Assembly: GCA_016207475.1 (NCBI GenBank)
Contig: JACQPM010000061.1
Coordinates: forward strand, 1 to 6,978
Direction of reading: 5' to 3'
DNA from: Methanobacteriota archaeon
GTDB taxonomy: Archaea; Hydrothermarchaeota; Hydrothermarchaeia; Hydrothermarchaeales; JACQPM01
DNA: 6,978 nucleotides
Below, one piece after another: positions 1 through 4,312 of the stretch. The notes beneath the pieces are model-generated. The model saw only the letters and a list, made by a program, of their open reading frames with translations, did not search any database and had not been told where the DNA came from. Within the stretch, counting starts at the first letter, position 1. Each line of letters opens with the position of its first letter. The translations under genes were made by a program, and so were the position numbers.

Positions 1-54
1 CCCCTCCTCGGTGAAGATATCCCTCCCGGTTATCTCGCTCAACTTGGATACCAT
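1..54 (-). CDS. PRC-barrel domain protein, N-terminal fragment
   Basis: The first 18 codons read MVSKLSEITGRDIFTEEG, and the gene continues beyond the left edge. The pattern 'LSEI-G-DI-T--G' is how many small archaeal PRC-barrel proteins begin. These are stand-alone beta-barrel proteins of roughly 80 residues, related to the domain found in RimM and in photosynthetic reaction-centre H subunits, and mostly of unknown role. The start is well supported: a strong Shine-Dalgarno sequence (GGAGGAGG on the minus strand, about 63-70) lies 7 nt upstream of the ATG at 54-52, and a TATA box lies further upstream at 124-132. The family call rests on a very short fragment and is an inference from the N-terminal motif. 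Confidence 0.7.
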   Translation of the reverse strand, partial: MVSKLSEITGRDIFTEEG

Positions 55-112
55 GGCCTGTCCTCCTCCGCAGGTTCGCACCAGCGGACCACAAGAGACT
101 TCTGCATCACCG

Positions 113-132
113 GTATAAAAACATTTTTATAC
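113..132 (-). promoter_or_regulatory. Palindromic TATA region, probable promoter of the PRC-barrel gene
   Basis: Two perfect 9-bp arms, GTATAAAAA (113-121) and TTTTTATAC (124-132), flank a CA spacer. The minus-strand box (GTATAAAAA, read from 132) would place transcription initiation near 102, giving a leader of about 48 nt before the ATG at 54 that carries the Shine-Dalgarno sequence. The TAA stop of the upstream ATP-grasp gene (129-127) lies inside this box. The minus-strand T-run at 121-117 could also help terminate the ATP-grasp transcript. This is inferred from archaeal TATA spacing. Confidence 0.5.
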
Positions 133-789
133 GCCGGGGGCGGGGGTGAGCCGCACCCTGAGGGCCAGAGCCCCCTCGGGGTAAAGGAAGAGGGGATCTA
201 TCTCCAGCCCCAGGATCTCGGGCCTCTCCAGCCCCAGCCTCGAGAGGGCGTCGACGACGCCGGCAAGGGCCTCCAGGTCGCACCCCCCCTCCAGAAGGAT
301 CTCCCCGTTCTTCAACCCCTCCACCATCTCCAGGACCCCATCCCTGGAGACAGGCGCCGTCTTGTAGGCGGTGTCGCCCAGGACATCGGTGAAGAGGCCG
401 CTCAGCCCCAGCGTTACCGCCAGGCCGAACTCCCCCCTGATGAACCCGACCCTCACCTCCCGCCCCTGGGGAACCATCCGCTGGACCAGGACCCCCCCAG
501 AATGGGCACCGGTAGAGGCAACCTCGGCGGCTTCCAGGACCTTTCTGTACCCTTCCCTCACTCCATCCTCCGAACCGATATCCAAGAGGAGGCAGCCGTT
601 CCTACGGCAGCCCCTGAGCCCCTGGGTGAGGGCCTTCAAGGCCACCGGGTAGCCGACCCTCCTGGCCATGGCCACCGCCTCCTCCTCGGACCTCGCGACC
701 CCGCCCTCGGGGGATGGGATGCCGTACCTGGCTATGAGGGCCCTCACCTCCTCTTCGCCCAAGGCCTCCCTCATACCCTTTACTTCCAT
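127..789 (-). CDS. ATP-grasp protein of the ADP-forming acyl-CoA synthetase beta family, divergent
   Basis: A 220-residue protein with the length and layout of the separate beta subunit of ADP-forming acetyl-CoA synthetase, which converts acyl-CoA, ADP and phosphate to acid, CoA and ATP together with an alpha subunit. Visible landmarks are the N-terminal helix with 'ARYGIP' (20-25), 'GYPVALK' (46-52, ATP-binding lysine K52), 'GVLVQRMVPQG' (99-109), 'GLSGLFTDVLGD' (128-139) and the C-terminal 'LGLEIDPLFLYPEG' (193-206). Three family positions differ. Aligning from K52 without gaps, the 'HKSD' motif is replaced by G60-C-R-R, losing the histidine that is phosphorylated in known enzymes. The glutamate of 'QEMV' is R104. 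The asparagine of 'INP' is D198. No alpha subunit is in the window. Either M1 (789) or M6 (774) could be the start; M6 has GGAAG upstream, while M1 would be nearly leaderless. It may not catalyse the standard reaction. Confidence 0.85.
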   Translation of the reverse strand: MEVKGMREALGEEEVRALIARYGIPSPEGGVARSEEEAVAMARRVGYPVALKALTQGLRGCRRNGCLLLDIGSEDGVREGYRKVLEAAEVASTGAHSGGVLVQRMVPQGREVRVGFIRGEFGLAVTLGLSGLFTDVLGDTAYKTAPVSRDGVLEMVEGLKNGEILLEGGCDLEALAGVVDALSRLGLERPEILGLEIDPLFLYPEGALALRVRLTPAPGV

Positions 790-797
790 GCCTAAAG

Positions 798-805
798 TTT
801 TAAAA
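798..805 (+). promoter_or_regulatory. TATA box of tRNA-Arg
   Basis: The sequence TTTTAAAA is centred about 39 nt before the mature tRNA 5' end at 841. With usual archaeal spacing, transcription would start near 828, leaving a short 5' leader for RNase P. It sits inside the initiation region of the oppositely directed ATP-grasp promoter. Confidence 0.5.
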
Positions 806-819
806 GTATGCTGGTCATA

Positions 820-829
820 AGTTTATATC
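820..829 (-). promoter_or_regulatory. TATA box of the ATP-grasp gene
   Basis: On the minus strand this reads GATATAAACT. Standard spacing predicts initiation near 798-800, only about 10 nt before the first ATG (789) or 25 nt before the second (774). It overlaps the predicted start site of the tRNA on the other strand. Confidence 0.5.
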
Positions 830-840
830 CTTGGTTTGTT

Positions 841-915
841 GCCCTCGTAGCCCAGCCAGGATAAGGCACCGGCCTTCTAAGCCGGGGATCTCGGGTTCAA
901 ATCCCGACGGGGGCA
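841..915 (+). tRNA. tRNA-Arg, anticodon TCT
   Basis: A full cloverleaf can be drawn by eye. The acceptor stem GCCCTCG (841-847) pairs with CGGGGGC (908-914), including one T-G pair. The D arm begins at 850 with G18-G19 at 859-860. The anticodon stem CCGGC (869-873) pairs with GCCGG (881-885) around the loop CTTCTAA, giving anticodon TCT at 876-878. The variable region is 886-890, and the T arm TCGGG (891-895)/CCCGA (903-907) closes the loop TTCAAAT. A915 is the discriminator and no CCA is encoded. There is no intron. It decodes AGA and AGG, the latter being very common in the neighbouring genes. No T-rich terminator follows; a hairpin array starts 3 nt downstream. Confidence 0.97.
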
Positions 916-917
916 TA

Positions 918-1075
918 TGTCAGCACTTCGGGAGGACTCCCGCCGGTCGTCCTCCCTCGCGCCGACACCCCTTGTCAGCGCTTCGCAGGACTCCCTACGG
1001 TCGTCCTGCTCGCGCCGACACCCCTTCGAACCGCTCCTCGGACTTCGGTTACGCCTAGTCCTCGTCGCGGCTCGA
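918..1075 (-). repeat. Tandem array of three hairpin units, candidate structured RNA or REP-like element
   Basis: Three units start at 918, 973 and 1026 (spacing 55 and 53 nt) and are separated by CCCCT linkers. Each has a 9-bp outer stem: 918-926 with 959-967, 973-981 with 1012-1020, and 1026-1034 with 1067-1075. An asymmetric internal loop follows, reading GA/GAA on the minus strand in units 1 and 2 and GA/GGA in unit 3. The inner stem is 930-937 with 949-956 (8 bp), 985-991 with 1003-1009 (7 bp), and a weaker 1040-1044 with 1057-1061 (5 bp). Terminal loops are 11-12 nt. Between units 1 and 2 the inner-stem ends change on both sides, and unit 3 has a differently sequenced outer stem, so pairing is kept while sequence drifts. 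Four outer-stem mismatches on the plus strand are all G-U on the minus strand, which argues that the minus strand is the RNA. No protein is supported here. Confidence 0.75.
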
Positions 1076-1156
1076 CCCATAACCTCAACTACAAGTCGTA
1101 AACCATCAAATTAATGGAATTTTCAAGCCATGGCAAGTTTTGTTTTCAAAAATGTA

Positions 1157-1164
1157 TTTATAAC
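1157..1164 (+). promoter_or_regulatory. TATA box of the small acidic-protein gene
   Basis: TTTATAAC lies in an AT-rich pocket (about 1105-1165). Usual spacing puts initiation near 1186, so the transcript would begin just upstream of the Shine-Dalgarno sequence GGAGGGG at 1190-1196. The rest of this pocket (1081-1156) shows no gene. On the minus strand it contains AT-rich stretches near 1110-1120 that could serve as a promoter for the hairpin array. Confidence 0.55.
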
Positions 1165-1200
1165 CCCTTAGCCAGGTATTAATGGAGTTGGAGGGGCACG

Positions 1201-1371
1201 ATGTTCCAAGTCGGTTCGAAAGACCCAGAAGAGCTGGAGAGGGTCCTGCGTCAGAACCTGGAGTCCTCCTGCATCGACTACGCCACCGACTTCGGGGCTG
1301 AGGAGGTCCGAAAGATAATAGACGCAGTCCTGGAGCAGTGGAAGAAAGAGAGCGATGGAGAAGAGGAGTAG
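1201..1371 (+). CDS. Small acidic protein, unknown function
   Basis: A 56-residue open frame starts with MFQVGSKDPEELERVL and ends KKESDGEEE. I do not recognise a family. It is probably real because a TATA box at 1157-1164, a strong Shine-Dalgarno sequence (GGAGGGG, 1190-1196) and the ATG at 1201 are correctly spaced. The protein is rich in Glu and Asp and has an amphipathic helical look: 'PEELERVLRQNLE' at about 9-21 and 'AEEVRKIIDAVLEQWKKE' at about 34-51, with one cysteine (C24) between them. This suggests a small two-helix cytosolic protein, perhaps a binding partner or regulator; that is inference only. It converges on the lipoprotein gene, whose stop lies 30 nt beyond its own. Confidence 0.65.
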   Translation: MFQVGSKDPEELERVLRQNLESSCIDYATDFGAEEVRKIIDAVLEQWKKESDGEEE

Positions 1372-1401
1372 GGCGGATATCGATAGGCTGTAGTTCTGGC
1401 G

Positions 1402-1611
1402 TCAATAGGCCATCGTCGAGTTCTTTCCTATGGTAGGTGGCCCCTCCGTCGGCGGGACCACAGGTGCTGGAGGTCCTCCTGGCGGGGAGGTGACGGTGAG
1501 GGGTGGGGTGGAGGGGGGCTGCGTAGTGGGCTGCTGCGGAGTTCCTGGTCCAGGAGTGGCGCACCCAGCCAGGAGGACGAGGAGGAGGATTAGGATTCGC
1601 AGATCAGCCAT
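1402..1611 (-). CDS. Very small proline/threonine-rich lipoprotein
   Basis: A 69-residue product begins MADLRILILLLVLLAGC. This is a hydrophobic signal segment (residues 4-15) followed by the lipobox LLAG-C17, so the mature protein should be anchored to the membrane through a lipid on C17 and exposed outside the cell. The remaining 52 residues are almost only Pro, Thr, Gly, Ser and Val, typical of the stalk that links a lipid anchor to a folded domain, but no folded domain follows before the stop after 'NSTMAY'. The start ATG (1611-1609) overlaps the last 8 nt of the HD-domain gene (ATGGCTGA), which suggests coupled translation. It could be a genuine short surface peptide or the remnant of a longer lipoprotein; no obvious continuation is visible in other frames. 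Confidence 0.65.
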   Translation of the reverse strand: MADLRILILLLVLLAGCATPGPGTPQQPTTQPPSTPPLTVTSPPGGPPAPVVPPTEGPPTIGKNSTMAY

Positions 1612-2110
1612 GGTCCAACCACCCCTGGATCTCCTCATGGAGATCCTTGAGCCTCTCGATGGCCGGGTGATCCTTCCCGAGGGATCGGCGCATATCTTCC
1701 AGGGCCTCCTGGAAGGCGACCACCTGGGAGCCCCGTGCCAGTTTATCGGCATAGGCCACGATCTTCTCCTCAGGGGTCACTGGAAAGTAGTCCTTGGGGG
1801 GCAGGCCCAGCTCCCTCGCCTCGGCCTCTGGTATGCCGGCCCCTATGTGCCGTTCCACGATCCTCACCACCTCCGGGGAGATCCTTGCATCTTCTATCAG
1901 CTTGGCGCCTACGACACCATGTTCTATACCGTGGGTCTTGCACCTCCCCAGGTCGTGGAGTAAGGCACCCTGCCGTATGAGGTCCCTGTCAACCCTTATC
2001 CCAACCCTGTCGGCTATATCGAGGGCCACCCTGGAGACGGTGATGCAGTGCTCCACCACCCTCTCGGAACACCCGAACCTCCTGAGGAGCTCCAGCTCCG
2101 GATCAGGCAT
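1604..2110 (-). CDS. HD-domain metal-dependent phosphohydrolase (archaeal HDIG type)
   Basis: A 168-residue single-domain HD protein. The metal-binding set is complete: H21 (EHC), H52-D53 (LLHDLG), H64 (EHG), H88 (ERHIGAG) and D122 (YADKL). This arrangement matches small archaeal HDIG proteins (TIGR00295-like as I recall the family). HD enzymes hydrolyse phosphate esters, often of nucleotides, on a divalent metal site; the substrate of this subgroup is not known to me. The C-terminal third (about 130-168) is helical and charged. The ATG (2110-2108) overlaps the end of tfe by 8 nt (ATGCCTGA), and its own end overlaps the lipoprotein start by 8 nt, so all three probably share one transcript. 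A link to transcription is suggested only by that arrangement. Confidence 0.9.
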   Translation of the reverse strand: MPDPELELLRRFGCSERVVEHCITVSRVALDIADRVGIRVDRDLIRQGALLHDLGRCKTHGIEHGVVGAKLIEDARISPEVVRIVERHIGAGIPEAEARELGLPPKDYFPVTPEEKIVAYADKLARGSQVVAFQEALEDMRRSLGKDHPAIERLKDLHEEIQGWLDHG

Positions 2111-2627
2111 TCCGTAATTCCTTCTGGAGACGGTTGACCTCTCCCTCCAGGCTGAGGAGGTTGCCCTGGTTGTCGTTGTAGTCCATGATTCCAGAGCACT
2201 TTGGGCATTTGAAGTTGTGCTCGCTGGCCACGTCGAAAGTCACCTTGCAGTCGCCGTTCTTGCAGATGAAGAAGATATGACTCTTCTCGTACTCCAACCT
2301 GCTCATGAGCTCTCTCAGGGTGGTCTTCTTTCGAGCCATCAGGATGTCTCGGACCCTGCCCAGATCGAGCTTCCAGGTATATATGTACCAGCCGATGTCC
2401 TTCTCCTTCGTCCTCACGTAGGATGCTAGGCGGTAGTCGTATAGTTTGTACAGGATCTTCCGGACCGTGTTCAACTTCAGCCCCGTCTTCTCAGCAATCT
2501 CCTCGTCGGTGGTCTCTCTGCCCATGAGGGATCGGACGACCTTCAGCCCCTCCTCTCCGATGCTCTCCATGAGGAACTGGCGGGTTGCTGGTTTGTTTAT
2601 CAGAGACTTGCCGTTGTTCACACCCAT
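2103..2627 (-). CDS. tfe: Transcription initiation factor E, alpha subunit (TFE)
   Basis: A 174-residue protein from the ATG at 2627. TFE is the archaeal counterpart of TFIIE-alpha. It binds RNA polymerase at the clamp and stalk, helps open the promoter and stabilises the pre-initiation complex. The N-terminal winged helix is clear: 'MESIGEEGLKVVRSLM' then 'TTDEEIAEKTGLKLNTVRKILYKLYDYRLASY' (about 40-70). A charged linker leads to a zinc ribbon with C122-x4-C127 and C141-x2-C144, and a short acidic or helical tail follows. The frame is open up to 2735, but homologues start near 'KSLINKPATRQFL'. A GTG at 2621, preceded by AAGGA at proper spacing, is an equally good start. The gene heads a unit with the HD protein and lipoprotein and is divergent from the cysteine protein at 2725. 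Confidence 0.95.
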   Translation of the reverse strand: MGVNNGKSLINKPATRQFLMESIGEEGLKVVRSLMGRETTDEEIAEKTGLKLNTVRKILYKLYDYRLASYVRTKEKDIGWYIYTWKLDLGRVRDILMARKKTTLRELMSRLEYEKSHIFFICKNGDCKVTFDVASEHNFKCPKCSGIMDYNDNQGNLLSLEGEVNRLQKELRNA

Positions 2628-2649
2628 TCCTTTTATTACTAGCCCTTCC

Positions 2650-2667
2650 CTATTATTAAATTTTATG
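2650..2667 (-). promoter_or_regulatory. Probable promoter of the tfe operon
   Basis: On the minus strand the stretch reads CATAAAATTTAATAATAG, the most AT-rich run upstream of tfe. A TATA box centred near 2663 would start transcription near 2637, leaving a 10-16 nt leader depending on whether ATG (2627) or GTG (2621) is used. Confidence 0.5.
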
Positions 2668-2684
2668 GGCAGGTTCAAGCCTAA

Positions 2685-2693
2685 TTTTAAATA
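2685..2693 (+). promoter_or_regulatory. TATA box of the four-cysteine protein gene
   Basis: TTTTAAATA lies 31 nt before the ATG at 2725. Initiation is expected near 2716, giving a leader of about 9 nt, so the message would be nearly leaderless. That agrees with the weak ribosome-binding site there. The surrounding CCTAATTTTAAATAGG is close to palindromic and could also act on the tfe side. Confidence 0.5.
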
Positions 2694-2724
2694 GGTCTGG
2701 GCCATATGCGTTCTGGGAATAGCT

Positions 2725-2997
2725 ATGTGCATCAACTATACCGAGGGCAAGTGTATTGTAGAGGAGAGGGCCTGCAAGAAGGGGGAGGCGGGGAAGGACT
2801 TGGCCCAGGGGGGCTGCGACCTCCACGGGGAGTTCGATCTCTGGTCCGCCGACGGCAAGATCGTGGTGACAAACACAGGCGCTGGCCAAGGCAAGCCCCT
2901 GGCCAGGGGGATAAACTTCCTCACCATCGACGAGATTGCTTACAAGAGGTCGCGGAGGCTCAAGGTCCCGGTGGAGTACGTCCTGAAGGAGAAGTAG
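2725..2997 (+). CDS. Conserved-looking four-cysteine protein, unknown function
   Basis: A 90-residue protein beginning MCINYTEGKCIVEERAC. Cysteines at 2, 10, 17 and 31 (spacing x7, x6, x13) in the N-terminal third could hold a zinc ion or an iron-sulfur cluster. They are followed by 'LHGEFDLWSADGKIVVTNTGAGQGKPLARGINFLTIDEIA' (33-72), which looks like a compact beta-rich fold with a glycine-rich turn, and a basic C-terminal part ending 'VPVEYVLKEK'. I do not recognise a named family. The start is placed at 2725 because the first cysteine follows it directly and a TATA box lies at 2685-2693. The cytosol is likely, since there is no signal or membrane segment. It is divergent from tfe, and its last 38 nt overlap the convergent M20 gene. 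Confidence 0.8.
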   Translation: MCINYTEGKCIVEERACKKGEAGKDLAQGGCDLHGEFDLWSADGKIVVTNTGAGQGKPLARGINFLTIDEIAYKRSRRLKVPVEYVLKEK

Positions 2998-4312
2998 CCT
3001 CCCCAAGGCGCTCCATGACCAGGGCCATGTGTCCTGCCCCCAGGAAGAGGTTCTCCACGTAGATGGACTCGTCGGGGGCGTGGGCGTTGGAGCCCGCATG
3101 GCCGACGCCGGCCGAGATGCAGGGCATCCTCTTCGTGAACAGGTATATGGGCCCGGAGCCTGCGCTGGTGGGGTGGATCACAGCGCCGCCGTACACCTCC
3201 CCGGCCGCCCCGGCCACGAGCCCCACGTAAGGGTTGTCCATGGGGGTCCTGCCGGCGGGGTAGCCCTCAGTGCACCTCAGCTCTATATCCCAGAACCCTC
3301 CCCTCTGGAGGTGCCTCTCGATGGCCCCTAGGACCTTATCGGGCCTCTGTTCGGGCACGAGCCTCACGTCCAGCTTTGCCATGGCCACGCTCGGGAGGAC
3401 GGTCTTGGAACCCTCCCCCTGGTAGCCCGCCCCGATGCCGGAGATGTTCATGGCCGGGGAGTAATACAGCTTTCTCAAGACCTCCGCCCCTCTGGCGCCC
3501 CTCAGGAACTCCTCCAGGCCGTAGCGCTCCAGCCTCCCCCTCTCGTCGAAGGGTATCCGCGCCAGGTACTCCAGCTCCTCCTCCGTGGGCTCCAGGACCC
3601 CATCGTAAAAGCCCTCGACCTTTATCTCCTCGCCCCCGCCCTTCATGCTGGCGAGGGCCCAGGCGAGGCGCCAGGCGGGGTTCGGGACGATGGGGGAGAG
3701 GGAGGAGTGGAGGTCGGCCTTCGGGCCCCGGGCGTGGAGCTCCAGGGCCAGGATCCCCTTGCACCCCAGGTCTATCTGGAGCCTCCCCGCCTCGTCCCTG
3801 GAGCCGGACTCCCAGATACATAGGTCCGCTTCGAGGAGATCACCATGCTCTTCCACGAACCTGGGGAGGTTCTTCGACCCCACCTCCTCCTCACCTTCCA
3901 CCAAGAATCTGACGTTGACGGGTGGCTCGTTCAGGGCTTTCACCGCCAGGGCCCTGGCTATGATATTCCCTTTGTTGTCGTAGGCCCCCCGGCCGTAGAT
4001 CCTCCCCTCCCGTACCGTAGGCTCGAAGGGGGGCGAGGACCAGAGCTCCAGGGGCTCCGGGGGCTGGACGTCGTAGTGGTTGTAGAAGAGGATGGTCCTC
4101 CCGGCCCCCACGTCCCTCTCGGCAAAGACCACCGGATTACCTCCGGTCTCCAAGACCCTGGCGTCCAGGCCTATCTGCCGGAAGAGGTCCCGGAGGTAGC
4201 GGGCCGCCTCTCCAATACCTGTCCCCTGGGCAGAGACGCTGGGGATCCTGATGAGCCCTCCCAGGGCTTCGAGGGCCCATCTCTTCTCCTCCTCGTCGAA
4301 CGCCCTGACCAT
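2960..4312 (-). CDS. M20 family metallopeptidase (ArgE/DapE/CNDP-like dipeptidase)
   Basis: A 450-residue protein, normal for M20 dipeptidase-type enzymes, which use two metal ions to cleave amide bonds in dipeptides or N-acylated amino acids in the cytosol. Metal ligands and catalytic residues visible are H79 and D81 ('NHYDVQP'), D112 ('GRGAYDNKG'), the E141-E143 cluster ('EGEEEVGS', general base and ligand), E168 ('IWES') and H411 ('SNAHAPDE'). The inserted dimerisation domain starts near 'LALELHARGPKADLHSS' (about 188-204), with H202 as its conserved histidine. The frame is open to 4501, but the ATG at 4312 is chosen because it follows a GGAGGG ribosome site and overlaps the DUF89 stop as TGATG. 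It is the third gene of the gltX unit. The substrate cannot be read from sequence. Confidence 0.93.
   Translation of the reverse strand: MVRAFDEEEKRWALEALGGLIRIPSVSAQGTGIGEAARYLRDLFRQIGLDARVLETGGNPVVFAERDVGAGRTILFYNHYDVQPPEPLELWSSPPFEPTVREGRIYGRGAYDNKGNIIARALAVKALNEPPVNVRFLVEGEEEVGSKNLPRFVEEHGDLLEADLCIWESGSRDEAGRLQIDLGCKGILALELHARGPKADLHSSLSPIVPNPAWRLAWALASMKGGGEEIKVEGFYDGVLEPTEEELEYLARIPFDERGRLERYGLEEFLRGARGAEVLRKLYYSPAMNISGIGAGYQGEGSKTVLPSVAMAKLDVRLVPEQRPDKVLGAIERHLQRGGFWDIELRCTEGYPAGRTPMDNPYVGLVAGAAGEVYGGAVIHPTSAGSGPIYLFTKRMPCISAGVGHAGSNAHAPDESIYVENLFLGAGHMALVMERLGEATSPSGRTPPGP

Noticed and set aside
918..1075. CRISPR array
   Set aside because: The three units are adjacent palindromes with 5-nt linkers and no unique spacers, and no cas genes are near.
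918..1075. H/ACA or C/D guide RNA
   Set aside because: There is no large pseudouridylation pocket and there are no C/D boxes at the right places; a terminal ACA on the minus strand is part of the stem.
831..1114. Short open frames on both strands through the tRNA and hairpin array
   Set aside because: They cross a certain tRNA gene or follow the repeat symmetry, and the base changes preserve pairing, not codons.
1372..1401. Terminator between the convergent small genes
   Set aside because: The 30-nt gap contains only a short TATCGATA palindrome and no T-run or stable hairpin, so I could not support a terminator.
1106..1564. Minus-strand frame of 152 codons between the hairpin array and the lipoprotein
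   Set aside because: It crosses the small acidic gene and the lipoprotein gene in another frame, is rich in Arg, Ser and Pro, and shows no domain. The plus-strand 56-residue gene has much better signals.
1430..2117. Plus-strand frames opposite the HD and lipoprotein genes
   Set aside because: They are antisense to a protein with a complete HD metal site and have Gly/Val/Pro-rich composition without any motif.
2628..2735. Upstream extension of TFE (36 codons)
   Set aside because: It runs through the AT-rich promoter region shared with the divergent gene, and TFE homologues begin near the internal start.
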